Below are positions 20,337-29,362 of a stretch of DNA of 64,000 nt, in pieces. The notes under the pieces were generated by a model. That model searched no databases. It was given only the letters and a program-made list of their open reading frames with translations, and was not told where the DNA came from. The DNA comes from Chondrocystis sp. NIES-4102 (GTDB lineage Bacteria > Cyanobacteriota > Cyanobacteriia > Cyanobacteriales > Xenococcaceae). Position 1 is the first letter of the stretch. The number at the start of each line of letters is the position of its first letter. Made by a program: the position numbers and the translations under genes. Where the stretch lies: assembly GCA_002368355.1 (NCBI GenBank), contig AP018281.1, positions 3,410,001 through 3,474,000 on the forward strand, given 5' to 3'.

Positions 20337-21224
20337 TTAATTTGTAGTTAGTAATTCATCCAACATCTTTCTTAAGGATTGCCTCCAATGGGGCGGATAA
20401 ATTCCCAGGGTTTGTGTAATTTTGGTTTTAGATAAGACTGAATAGGCTGGACGTTTGGTTGGAGTTGGATATTCTACAGTAGTAATTGGTAAAACTTTGG
20501 TAACTTTGAGTGGTACACCTAATTGTTTTGCCTCCTCAAAAATCGCCACAGCAAAATCGTACCAACTAGCTACCCCACTATTAGTAAAGTGATACGTTCC
20601 TTGAATATTAGCATCTTCTTGGGATTTACTAAGTAATTGAGCGATCGCTACTGCTATATCATAAGACCAAGTTGGGCTACCGATTTGATCCGCTACTACT
20701 TTTAATTCTTCTCTTTCTTTACCTAGTCGCAGCATGGTTTTGACAAAGTTATTATGTCCTCTACATCCATATACCCAAGCTGTACGTAAAATTATATGGC
20801 GATCGCAGTTTTCTCTTACTGTTATTTCTCCCAGTAATTTGGATTTTCCATACACACCTAAAGGATCAGTCTCATCTGTTTCTAGATAGGGAGTATGATT
20901 TTTTCCATTAAATACGTAATCTGTGGATATATGCAATAAAGTTGCACCTATATCTTGGCAGACTTCGGCGATCGCACCAGGCGCGCTGGCATTGATCGTC
21001 ATGGCTAATTCTGTGTCTGTTTCTGCTTTGTCTACGGCGGTATAGGCTGCTGCATTAACAATTATATTCGGCTTGATCTGTGCAATCTTAGAGGCTATTT
21101 CCGTGGGTTTACTTAGATCTAATTCTTGGCGACTTACCCTAATTATTTCTCCTACCGTAGTTAATGTCTGCTGTAATTCTTGACCAACTTGTCCAGTAAT
21201 TCCTGTAAGTAATATTTTAGTCAC
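20337..21224 (-). CDS. rfbD: dTDP-4-dehydrorhamnose reductase
   Basis: This 295-residue enzyme carries out the final NAD(P)H-dependent reduction to dTDP-L-rhamnose. ILLTGITGQVGQELQQTL is the dinucleotide-binding loop, ISTDYVFNG carries the active-site threonine/aspartate, and YGKSKLLGE contains the catalytic YxxxK. The start overlaps the rfbC stop by 4 bp, a typical translational coupling, and rfbA follows after 15 bp. Confidence 0.94.
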   Translation of the reverse strand: MTKILLTGITGQVGQELQQTLTTVGEIIRVSRQELDLSKPTEIASKIAQIKPNIIVNAAAYTAVDKAETDTELAMTINASAPGAIAEVCQDIGATLLHISTDYVFNGKNHTPYLETDETDPLGVYGKSKLLGEITVRENCDRHIILRTAWVYGCRGHNNFVKTMLRLGKEREELKVVADQIGSPTWSYDIAVAIAQLLSKSQEDANIQGTYHFTNSGVASWYDFAVAIFEEAKQLGVPLKVTKVLPITTVEYPTPTKRPAYSVLSKTKITQTLGIYPPHWRQSLRKMLDELLTTN

Positions 21225-21766
21225 TCGAATACCTCCGCTTGATCTAAAGGTAACCCTGACTTGTCTTTAGCTGATAAAATTGGCTCACCTTGAATTTTCC
21301 AGTCGATTTTTAGGGTAGGATCGTTCCAAAGAATTGAACGTTCATATTCTGGCGCATAATAATCTGTGGTTTTATAGAGAAAATCGGCAGTATCTGATAA
21401 CACTACAAACCCATGAGCAAAGCCTGGAGGAATCCAAAACTGTCTTTTATTGGTTTCATTTAGAATACAACCTACCCACTCCCCAAAGGTAGGTGAACTT
21501 TTACGAATATCTACCGCTACATCATAGACTTCTCCTCTAGCCACCCTAACTAATTTTCCTTGAGCCTGTTGGATCTGATAATGTAAACCACGTAAAACAT
21601 TTTTGCCAGATCTTGAGTGATTATCTTGGACAAATGGTGTGGTTACTCCCGTTTTTTCTCGAAAGGTTTTTTCGTTAAAACTCTCCATAAAAAAACCGCG
21701 ATCGTCACCAAATATTTTAGGCTCAATAATTAAAACATCGGGAATTGTTGTTTGAATAACATCCAT
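21221..21766 (-). CDS. rfbC: dTDP-4-dehydrorhamnose 3,5-epimerase
   Basis: This 181-residue cupin epimerises C3 and C5 of dTDP-4-keto-6-deoxyglucose. Family hallmarks are VLRGLHYQIQQAQGKLVRVA with the active-site histidine, and FWIPPGFAHGFVVLSD. Length is typical. It is the first gene of the rfbC-D-A-B run, so the operon promoter should lie in the region to its right (21767-22090). Confidence 0.95.
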   Translation of the reverse strand: MDVIQTTIPDVLIIEPKIFGDDRGFFMESFNEKTFREKTGVTTPFVQDNHSRSGKNVLRGLHYQIQQAQGKLVRVARGEVYDVAVDIRKSSPTFGEWVGCILNETNKRQFWIPPGFAHGFVVLSDTADFLYKTTDYYAPEYERSILWNDPTLKIDWKIQGEPILSAKDKSGLPLDQAEVFE

Positions 21767-22090
21767 GAAGTTTTTCTCTATTTTTTAACTGCTTTGCAGT
21801 CATCGCAGCCTCCGTCTTTTAAAGATGAAGTACCGATGACCACTTTGTCAGTGATCACTTTACCGTAATTTTACTAGTTATTATCTGACAAAACAGGATA
21901 GCACGCCTTTTTATAATTGACTTTCGGTAGAAATACTGATTATGTTTCTCTAGTACATGGATATTGATCTCAATTTTCTAAATTAAACTTAACTTCTTTA
22001 CCCCCATCCTAGGATAAAAAAATAAACGTCTTCGCGCTTGTACGTGATATTTAAACTTAAAATATATAATCGCAACTTTAAGGATAAATG
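21767..22090. promoter_or_regulatory. Region upstream of rfbC, likely operon promoter
   Basis: No gene is visible in these 324 bases. Near the rfbC start there is a small perfect hairpin ACTGCTTTGCAGT at about 21788-21800. Further up is an imperfect inverted repeat built from TGACCAC and GTGATCA at about 21837-21857, which could be an operator. The position implies the rfbCDAB promoter; the elements themselves are only suggestive. Confidence 0.3.
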
Positions 22091-25000
22091 CTATTCATCT
22101 ATTTTTAACACCCAGGTTATGATTTTATATGGTTCAACTTTTTTATCTTGGTTGGAGGGTAAATCTTGATTTCGTTCTAAGCAATCTACTTTTTTAATTA
22201 ATTTTATCTTTAAATCACTACTAATTTCTAACTCGCTTGTTTTGCCTTCCGCCTCATAAAAGCGCATGACTAGTTCTTGTGTATTAAGTGGTTTTAACGC
22301 CATCAAAATTAAATTATTAGCTGTTAAATTTAATAGTTCACTCATTGGTGGTAATTGTCCTCCACTATTAAATTCATCTGGATTTAATTTTATTATTTGC
22401 AAAGGGGTTATAAATTCATATCCTTTTTGTACAGTTTTTGCTGTTTGCCAATTAGATTTATGGGGATAAATAGCATAACTAAAATTGTGTCTACCATTAT
22501 CGCTTTGAGGATCTGGCCAAGTTGGAGATCTTAATAAAGTTAGGCGTAATTGTTGCGCTTGAGCATCATAACCATATTTGCAATCGTTAATTAAACTTAC
22601 ACCATATTCTCCCTGATTATCGGTTAAATCTGCCCAATTTAACGCGGAAACTTCCCATTTTGCTGCTTCTGCTGCTGTTTTGGGGTTAGTAGTTCTAGTA
22701 ATAGTTGCACAAGGGATTTCATAGGTAACTAAATCACTATTAATCTGAAATGGAAAAGCAGTTTTTACCATTATATGGGTTTGTTGCCAGTCTACTTGAT
22801 TTTTAATTGTTAGTAGAGGTGAGTCTTTGTGTAAAATATAATCTTGGGTAAATTGTGATTGCCCAAACTGTTTTATTACCCTAATTGTTTGTCTTAGTTT
22901 TCCTGTTTCTAGCCAGTTTATTGACTTTAACTGCCAGTCATCTAATCTTTTTTGTTGATAGTTTGGATCAATATTCCAAGCATCCCAATATTGTCCTTGA
23001 TCTTGGTAATTTTGTAGTTCGTTTCCTTGTCCTGATAAGATTTCTCGCTGATTTTTTAGATCGTAAATGCTATCTAGATTCCCGTTATCTTGATTAATAG
23101 TTACTCGTAAATACTGATTTTCTAAGATATATTCCTGTAGTTTAATTGACTGTTTTTCTGGTGGCGATTTCTTAGGACACAGCCAAAATAAACTATATCC
23201 GACTGCGGGGATATTTTCAGCTAAAAATATTATTTGTTCATCTGCTGTTGATTCAGATACTACTATTTCCCCAAGGTGATTATAAACGCTACATTGCTTT
23301 GCTGGAACTGTTACTATTTGCGATCGCTGCCAATTTAAAGAGTTGAAAATAACTAATGCGGAAGCATCTGCTTGGGGTGGTTGGGGTAATTTTAGATTTA
23401 AGGCGATCGCCCTTAAAGCTGCTTGCAATACACTATTCCCAATCTCTAAAGCTGCTTCCCACTGCTCGTTTGCCTCTATATATACGTCAGGAATCGATGT
23501 ACCAGGTAAGATGTCGTGAAATTGGTTAAATAGGATTTTTTTCCAGGCAATATCTATTAATTCTTGCCACCCTACTTGACAAAGACCTTCTTTTTCGCTT
23601 ATTCTGTTTATAATGGGAAATAGTGGCTGCCCAACGAACCTGTCTCTACAAAGTAAAGTTGCTAAAGTTGCCCACAACTCCCCCTCATATAACAACCTCT
23701 CACTAAAACGGTTATATTTTTTTTGATCAGCATGGCTACTGTAACAACCACGGTGAAATTCTAAATATAGTTCATCTTGCCAGATAGGAAAATCTGAGGA
23801 ATTATCATGACCTTTAACTACTTCTAAATAATCACTAGCCCGAGAAAATTTAATTTCAGGAAAAAACGGCGAATTACTCCATTTACTAGCAACTTCTAGC
23901 ATATCTCTAGTTGGGCCACCGCCATGATCGCCAACTCCTGGTAGCCAAAAAATTTCTTGTAAACCTGTTTGTATTTCCCAATCAATAGCATAATTTGCCA
24001 TAGTTAGCGGGTTAGTATCCATCACCCCTGTTACATTCGGGGGAGACATCAGCGTCAATAACCTTGTGCCGTCGGGAGACTCCCACCAAAAACAACCCAA
24101 AGGAAACTTAGTAGTATCATTCCAGTGCAGCTTACCTGTAACAAAATATTCAATGCCACATTGCTTTAATATTTGTGGTAATTGCCAAGTAAACCCAAAA
24201 CTATCACCAAGCCAAGCAACTGTAGAGATTTTACCAAACCGCTTTTGATAATATGCTTGTCCGTATAGCAATTGTCTAATTAAAGACTCGCCACTAATTA
24301 AATTAGTTTCAGGTTCAATCCACATTCCCCCCAACAATTCCCAGCGATCCAAGTCAACAGCTTGCCTAATTTCCTCCAGCAAATGAGGGTTATTTTCCTC
24401 CATCCATTCATATAAAGCTGGGCTAGTATGACCAAAAATCAAATTAGGAAAATTTTGTTGTAAACTAAGTACAGATTTAAAAGTACGCTGGGCTATTTCG
24501 TAAGTTTCGGCAGTTGTCCAGAGCCACGCCATATCTAAGTGAGCATGACCGAGTAAATTAAAGCAACGCTGTTTAATATTTATCCCTAAAGATAATAGGC
24601 TCGATCGCAATTTACCCAAATCGTAAACGAACCTGTTGGCATTTGCCAAATTATTCCAATCAAATTTATCTAACGCCCCTGCTAATACATTCAGGTGTTG
24701 AGGTTCAAACTGACTTAAATATTTAGCTAAAACAGTAATTTCATCAGCTACCAAACCTGGATCTAAATCATCAACATCAAAAGGTTGCTCATATAATAAG
24801 TGCGATCGCATTAATGCGCCAATGTCATGATTAGGACTAACCAAACGAATAATAACAAGATATTCTTCCCCTGGTTGAGCGTTATTTGTAATTAATACCC
24901 GTGCTGAAGAATCAAATAAATCTCCCTGCTGTTTCAATTCTCCATTAATAAATATTTGAGCATCTTCCGCCCACCAGGTTAAAACCAAACGTAAATTTAA

Positions 25001-25246
25001 TCCCGATAAAGGATATCCTGCTAAAGTAGAAGGAATAACAATTTTTTGTGCTAAGTATTTAACTTGTCTTCCTTGGGCAAAAACTAAATAATTTTTATCA
25101 TTTAACTGGGCATACTGATATTGTTTTAAATCTATTCTCGTTTTTTTAACGTCAATATCTAACCCTGTTACATCATACCAACATTGCTGTATTTCTAATT
25201 TTACCTGGTGACGTAACTTAGCAACAAATTGATCTATTATCTGCAT
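22091..25246 (-). CDS. Alpha-mannosidase, glycoside hydrolase family 38
   Basis: The 1051-residue product matches the GH38 plan. The N-terminal beta-sandwich domain is followed by the catalytic barrel with LLGHAHLDMAWLWTTAET (zinc-binding HxD) near residue 230 and TVAWLGDSFGFTWQLPQIL, in which the aspartate of GDSFG is the expected nucleophile. A FHRGCYSSHADQKKYNR helical-bundle segment and a long C-terminal beta region follow. It removes alpha-linked mannose from glycans. There is no signal peptide, so a cytoplasmic role such as glycan turnover is expected. It lies just upstream of the rhamnose operon on the same strand, separated by 324 bp, so it is probably transcribed separately. Confidence 0.93.
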   Translation of the reverse strand: MQIIDQFVAKLRHQVKLEIQQCWYDVTGLDIDVKKTRIDLKQYQYAQLNDKNYLVFAQGRQVKYLAQKIVIPSTLAGYPLSGLNLRLVLTWWAEDAQIFINGELKQQGDLFDSSARVLITNNAQPGEEYLVIIRLVSPNHDIGALMRSHLLYEQPFDVDDLDPGLVADEITVLAKYLSQFEPQHLNVLAGALDKFDWNNLANANRFVYDLGKLRSSLLSLGINIKQRCFNLLGHAHLDMAWLWTTAETYEIAQRTFKSVLSLQQNFPNLIFGHTSPALYEWMEENNPHLLEEIRQAVDLDRWELLGGMWIEPETNLISGESLIRQLLYGQAYYQKRFGKISTVAWLGDSFGFTWQLPQILKQCGIEYFVTGKLHWNDTTKFPLGCFWWESPDGTRLLTLMSPPNVTGVMDTNPLTMANYAIDWEIQTGLQEIFWLPGVGDHGGGPTRDMLEVASKWSNSPFFPEIKFSRASDYLEVVKGHDNSSDFPIWQDELYLEFHRGCYSSHADQKKYNRFSERLLYEGELWATLATLLCRDRFVGQPLFPIINRISEKEGLCQVGWQELIDIAWKKILFNQFHDILPGTSIPDVYIEANEQWEAALEIGNSVLQAALRAIALNLKLPQPPQADASALVIFNSLNWQRSQIVTVPAKQCSVYNHLGEIVVSESTADEQIIFLAENIPAVGYSLFWLCPKKSPPEKQSIKLQEYILENQYLRVTINQDNGNLDSIYDLKNQREILSGQGNELQNYQDQGQYWDAWNIDPNYQQKRLDDWQLKSINWLETGKLRQTIRVIKQFGQSQFTQDYILHKDSPLLTIKNQVDWQQTHIMVKTAFPFQINSDLVTYEIPCATITRTTNPKTAAEAAKWEVSALNWADLTDNQGEYGVSLINDCKYGYDAQAQQLRLTLLRSPTWPDPQSDNGRHNFSYAIYPHKSNWQTAKTVQKGYEFITPLQIIKLNPDEFNSGGQLPPMSELLNLTANNLILMALKPLNTQELVMRFYEAEGKTSELEISSDLKIKLIKKVDCLERNQDLPSNQDKKVEPYKIITWVLKIDE

Positions 25247-25354
25247 TTAATTACTAATAAATTAAATCCCTACTACTTATTAGCTATTAGCTTTCAATTA
25301 ACATTACCTTCTAACTACCGACTCCTTACAAATGATAAGTAGCGCGTTACTCTC

Positions 25355-25426
25355 ATTGTCCCCTTGTGGGATTACTCCCTCCCTACTACCCCCTACCCCC
25401 TACCTACATTGTCCCCTTGTGGGATT
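25355..25426. repeat. Two copies of a dispersed CCCCTTGTGGG-containing repeat
   Basis: The 19-mer ATTGTCCCCTTGTGGGATT occurs at 25355-25373 and again at 25408-25426, separated by a C-rich TACC/CTACC tract. The reverse complement of the same 19-mer occurs at 31834-31852, also beside TAGGTAGTA words. The core can fold as a short hairpin (CCC-CTTGT-GGG). It looks like a dispersed intergenic repeat family of this genome. Confidence 0.6.
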
Positions 25427-25463
25427 TGCGCAGCTTATCCTTTAGGGCTACCTACTACCTAAC

Positions 25464-26084
25464 TCAACCCCCATTAACATATCCATCATCTTCAGATAAA
25501 TTAGACTGATGTGCAGCAGCAACCGCCAGGCGATCGCATCTTTCATTCTCTGCTATTCCTGCATGGGCTTTTACCCAGATAAACTCAACATCATGTAGTT
25601 TGCATAAATCTAGCAAAATTTGCCATAGATCAGGGTTTTTAGCCATTTCTTTAGCATTTCTGCGCCAACCGTTAGCTTGCCATTTTTTTGCCCAACCTTT
25701 GCCCATAGCATCTACCAAATACTTAGAATCACTATGTATTTTTACTTGCGACTTATCGGCTAAAGATTGTAATGCAGCGATCGCAGCCATCATTTCCATG
25801 CGATTATTAGTAGTACGTTTATACCCCTTTGCTAATTCCTCACGGCGATCGCCATTAATAATTACAGCCCCATATCCCCCTGCACCTGGGTTACCAGTAC
25901 AAGCCCCATCGGTATAGATAATCACTGAGTTAGATATATCAGATGGTGATTGAGTTTTTTTAGTTAAAACTGGTTTAGAAACCCTAACTTGAGGTTGTAA
26001 AGCTTGAATATAACCTAATACATCGGGTAATAAAGATGTTGGTAAAGTTTCTATTTCAGTAAGAATTTGACTTTTATAATCCAT
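25464..26084 (-). CDS. rnhA: Ribonuclease HI with N-terminal extension
   Basis: It degrades the RNA strand of RNA-DNA hybrids. The catalytic acidic residues are visible in order: [37 protein letters not shown] and ENERCDRLA. The RNase H fold starts near residue 53. The preceding 50 residues ([20 protein letters not shown]) resemble the short helical N-terminal segment of DUF2281-type small proteins and are not part of ordinary RNase HI, which is about 150 residues. The ATG at 26084 is the only sensible start for the full frame. Confidence 0.9.
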   Translation of the reverse strand: MDYKSQILTEIETLPTSLLPDVLGYIQALQPQVRVSKPVLTKKTQSPSDISNSVIIYTDGACTGNPGAGGYGAVIINGDRREELAKGYKRTTNNRMEMMAAIAALQSLADKSQVKIHSDSKYLVDAMGKGWAKKWQANGWRRNAKEMAKNPDLWQILLDLCKLHDVEFIWVKAHAGIAENERCDRLAVAAAHQSNLSEDDGYVNGG

Positions 26085-26197
26085 TTCTTTACAGTGATCA
26101 ATGATCTTTAAGTAAATAATAGTAACAAGTAATTATTTGATCATTAAAAACCAATTATTACCAACAAGATTATTGTAAGTTTTATTTAAATCAGCAT

Positions 26198-26668
26198 TTA
26201 TAAAACCTTATGAGTATGGGAATGTTGCTTAACATTATCCTCATTACTAACTATCCGAGAATTATTTAAAACGCGCTTTTTCTCCAGAGAATAATTAAAA
26301 TCCTGCTTAATTGTACCTAAAGGAATATGAACTTGAGCTTCGGGGCGACTTTTATAAGTACGAGTTGCTGCTGCTACCCTTTCAGTAAAGCGATCGCACA
26401 ATTGAATTGATTGGGGTGCAGAAAATTCCGAGGGTACTTGTACGGTATCTGTAGCAAAAATTTCTCCCAAGGTTTTAGCACAAGCCATTTGATAACTCGT
26501 GGGAATACCTTTTAACAGGGCTTCTAAAGCAGCAGAGGGAATAGGTTCTAAAATCTGTACCTGTTCTATTTCGCCGTCTACACGTAAAAAGCAAGTTGCC
26601 AAACCCAAAACACAATAATCTTGTGGGGATAAATCCGTTGCTTGAGTATACACATCTGTACTATTCAT
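26198..26668 (-). CDS. Conserved-looking protein of unknown function
   Basis: The 156-residue product is not recognised as a named family. It is soluble, with no signal peptide or membrane segment. It opens with a compact acidic part (YCVLGLATCFLRVDGEIEQV) and ends with a basic, histidine-containing tail (QHSHTHKVL). Coding character is good and it stands alone between rnhA and a divergent TPR gene. No function can be assigned. Confidence 0.6.
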   Translation of the reverse strand: MNSTDVYTQATDLSPQDYCVLGLATCFLRVDGEIEQVQILEPIPSAALEALLKGIPTSYQMACAKTLGEIFATDTVQVPSEFSAPQSIQLCDRFTERVAAATRTYKSRPEAQVHIPLGTIKQDFNYSLEKKRVLNNSRIVSNEDNVKQHSHTHKVL

Positions 26669-27078
26669 AATTATTAAACACCAATTTTAAAACGGTTGAG
26701 TATGAAATATCAGAATATCAACAATCTGATCTTAAGAGAATGTAGTTTAAAACATACCAATGATCACTATTTTTATGGCTAATTGTGAAGAAAACAAATA
26801 ATTTGTATCAAATCTCATCATCAAACTAAATACTCATCTCAGTAATTTTTAGGAAGACATTTAGCCATTTTTTAGTCATTATGCTGTGTATGAAGAATTG
26901 AGAACTTGATTTTGCTAATTGACAAAATCATGAGACAGTTCCTTTGACAACTTATATCTTAAATCAGCCGTTTAAAAGAGATAGTAAAGTATCTCAGGCA
27001 AAAGTGCAATTGAGGTTATAAAGAGCAACTCTAATCAACCGAAATTACCATATTTAACCAACAGCATTGTCTTTATCT
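26669..27078. promoter_or_regulatory. Divergent intergenic region
   Basis: About 410 bases lie between two divergently transcribed genes, so it must contain two promoters. It is AT-rich and has no tRNA or obvious operator. No sharper signal is visible. Confidence 0.35.
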
Positions 27079-27741
27079 ATGTTGAATAGCCAGCAATCAA
27101 CATCTCCTACTCCTTGTTCTTCACCGATATTACAATCAACAATGTCACAAGAGCAATTACGACATCATATCAAAGAAAAAGCATCTCAGGGAGAATATAC
27201 CGTAGCAATTACGCTGCTTGATCAATTAATTGCTTTATATCCCGATAATGCTGCTGATTATAATAATCGTGGGTTAATGTATTATCGCAACAATCAAATT
27301 ATTGAAGCCCTGTGTGACTTATCCCAAGCATTAGAAATTAATCCTATGTTAGATAGTGCCTATAATAATCGAGCCAATTGTCATGCAGCCCAGGGAGAAT
27401 TCAATGAAGCGATCGCCGATTATGATTTAGCTTTAGATATAAATCCCACTAATATTCGTGCTTGGATTAATCAAGGTATTGCTTTTCGCGAATTAGGTAT
27501 GTATGAGCTAGCGATCGAAAATTTTGATATTACCCTAATTATCGGTGATTCTCTGTATGAAAGAATATATGCAGAAAGAGGTAGAACTTACCATTTACAG
27601 GGAGATTGGAATTGCGCCGTTACAGATTATCAAAAAGCTTTAGAAATTTTAGCAAACTATCCCAATTTAGCTAATTATCGACAAAAGGTAATAAATTGGT
27701 TAAATCGATTGCTTGAGCCTGTATTTAATCATAACATTTAG
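27079..27741 (+). CDS. TPR-repeat protein
   Basis: The 220-residue product contains at least four tetratricopeptide units, such as AADYNNRGLMYYRNNQIIEA and DSAYNNRANCHAAQGEFNEA. TPRs mediate protein-protein contacts. I prefer the ATG at 27079 over the in-frame TTG at 27067. There is no signal peptide and no enzymatic domain. It is transcribed alone, facing the minus-strand gene at 27773-28129. The specific partner is unknown. Confidence 0.8.
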   Translation: MLNSQQSTSPTPCSSPILQSTMSQEQLRHHIKEKASQGEYTVAITLLDQLIALYPDNAADYNNRGLMYYRNNQIIEALCDLSQALEINPMLDSAYNNRANCHAAQGEFNEAIADYDLALDINPTNIRAWINQGIAFRELGMYELAIENFDITLIIGDSLYERIYAERGRTYHLQGDWNCAVTDYQKALEILANYPNLANYRQKVINWLNRLLEPVFNHNI

Positions 27742-27772
27742 CATTTTAACATACCCTGCTGTTACAATTATA

Positions 27773-28129
27773 TTAATTATCAACATCCTCATCCTTTAGC
27801 CAGTAAATTCGACTTTGATTAGAATTTGTTAGGGTACTGTATTGCTTAATCAGATTTTGAGTTTGTTCAGGATCAAAATTGCGGTTAAGTTCATCCCTGA
27901 GTTTACTAACTCTAGCATCAGTTTCTTGCACTTGAATTTCCAACTCTTTTAATTTAGACTGCTGAGAAAGATGGTAAGGCAAAAGTCTAAATATAGAAGC
28001 GATCGCGCCTAATGCAATTATCCAACTCAAAATTAACTTAAAACTAATTTCCCTAGCTATAGCTTGATGTAACTTTTGGCTGTGACGAGGTTGACGACGA
28101 ACTTTATCTGGTTGCTTATTGCCATTCAT
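27773..28129 (-). CDS. Small single-pass membrane protein with coiled coil, unknown function
   Basis: The product (118 residues from the ATG at 28129; an in-frame TTG lies at 28138) has a basic N-terminus and one hydrophobic segment (FKLILSWIIALGAIASIFRL, about residues 30-49). A charged heptad-like stretch follows (LKELEIQVQETDARVSKLRD). This is a bitopic layout, similar in architecture to small divisome proteins such as FtsB, but I see no specific homology. It lies about 105 bp downstream of psaM on the same strand and may share its transcript. Confidence 0.6.
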   Translation of the reverse strand: MNGNKQPDKVRRQPRHSQKLHQAIAREISFKLILSWIIALGAIASIFRLLPYHLSQQSKLKELEIQVQETDARVSKLRDELNRNFDPEQTQNLIKQYSTLTNSNQSRIYWLKDEDVDN

Positions 28130-28234
28130 ACTCAACAATCATTATAGCTAGTCAGAGGTAGGGGATTCTAGATTAACAACTTTCAAGATTAATTGCCAAT
28201 CTAAAATCCCCAGATAACCTAAAGCTTAATTTGC

Positions 28235-28330
28235 TTACTTATATAACTCTGTAGATAGACGAATTGCCATAATTCCAGGCACTAATGCAACAACCAGAGC
28301 GATAAATATTTGAGTATCAGTAATTGGCAT
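28235..28330 (-). CDS. psaM: Photosystem I subunit XII
   Basis: Reading the minus strand from the ATG at 28328-28330 gives a 31-residue peptide, beginning [20 protein letters not shown] and ending LSTELYK. This is the full sequence pattern of PsaM, a single-helix thylakoid membrane subunit of photosystem I involved in trimer contacts. An AGGAG ribosome-binding site lies a few bases upstream. The gene is easily missed because of its length. Confidence 0.95.
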   Translation of the reverse strand: MPITDTQIFIALVVALVPGIMAIRLSTELYK

Positions 28331-28571
28331 AGTTTTTTACTCCTTTGCGTTTAATTAAAAAGATATTCCATCCTTAATTTGCGCCATAATCGCCCCCTAA
28401 AGAAACACCTTGTAACAAGATGCAACATAATTAAGAAAGAAACTTAAGTCTAAAGTGTACGAAACTAAGGCAAAATGACAACATAAAGCCATTTTAAATT
28501 TTCGTGCGCGAAATTAAGACGGAGCAAGACCATTTAACAACTTTAATTACAAAAATATATATTAATATTTA

Positions 28572-29267
28572 ATGCTGGAAAACATAGTCAACTATTTTAC
28601 CAACGCTGGAATTGAAATCTATTTCTTACTTTTAATTTTGGTAGTCTTAGAAGCAGTATTATCTGCCGACAATGCCATTGCCCTAGCAGCGATCGCCAAA
28701 AGTATTAAAGATCCCAAATTACAACGTCAAGCCCTCGATATTGGTTTAGTTGGGGCATACGTACTCAGAATCATTTTAATTTTGGCAGCCACCTGGGTAG
28801 TAAAATACTGGCAGTTTGAATTATTGGGTGCAATCTATTTATTGTGGTTAGTATTTAATTATTTTTTCAATAATAAAGAAGAAGCGGATGATGATCACCC
28901 GAAACATACCCTAGGGTTTAAATCCTTGTGGCAGGTAATACCGATCATTGCCATTACCGACTTAGCTTTTTCGCTCGACAGTGTAACTTCTGCGATCGCC
29001 ATTACCGAAGATACATGGTTAATTATCGCAGGCGGAACAATCGGTATAGTTATTTTACGTTTCCTTGCAGGGTTATTTATCCGTTGGCTACAAGAATATA
29101 CTTACCTAGAAGATGCAGGATTTATTACTGTTGGTTTTATTGGGTTGCGTCTGTTGCTTAAAGTGTGGCTACCAGATGCCTTAATTCCAGAATGGGTAAC
29201 AATTGCCGTGGTTGCCATTTTCTTTACTTGGGGCTTTTCCAAACGAGAAGAAGCCGAGGATAAATAA
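28572..29267 (+). CDS. TerC-family integral membrane protein
   Basis: The 231-residue product has about seven hydrophobic helices and the two paired signatures of TerC/Alx proteins, EAVLSADNAIALAAIAKSI near residue 27 and AITDLAFSLDSVTSAIAIT near residue 128. Both carry the conserved aspartates implicated in metal binding. In cyanobacteria and chloroplasts, relatives assist thylakoid membrane assembly or metal (manganese) homeostasis. The name's link to tellurium resistance is historical, and nothing around this gene suggests a ter operon. Confidence 0.88.
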   Translation: MLENIVNYFTNAGIEIYFLLLILVVLEAVLSADNAIALAAIAKSIKDPKLQRQALDIGLVGAYVLRIILILAATWVVKYWQFELLGAIYLLWLVFNYFFNNKEEADDDHPKHTLGFKSLWQVIPIIAITDLAFSLDSVTSAIAITEDTWLIIAGGTIGIVILRFLAGLFIRWLQEYTYLEDAGFITVGFIGLRLLLKVWLPDALIPEWVTIAVVAIFFTWGFSKREEAEDK

Positions 29268-29362
29268 TAAATCTCCCCACAAGAATTCAGTAAATAGCCA
29301 ATCAATTTACAATAAATAAAATATCATTCCTATAGCCTGACAAAAAATAAAAAGCGATCGCT

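Noticed and set aside
28572-29267. TerC gene as part of a tellurite-resistance or phage-defence island
   Set aside because: No terB, terD or terZ neighbours; surrounding genes are housekeeping, and TerC-type proteins are normal in cyanobacteria.
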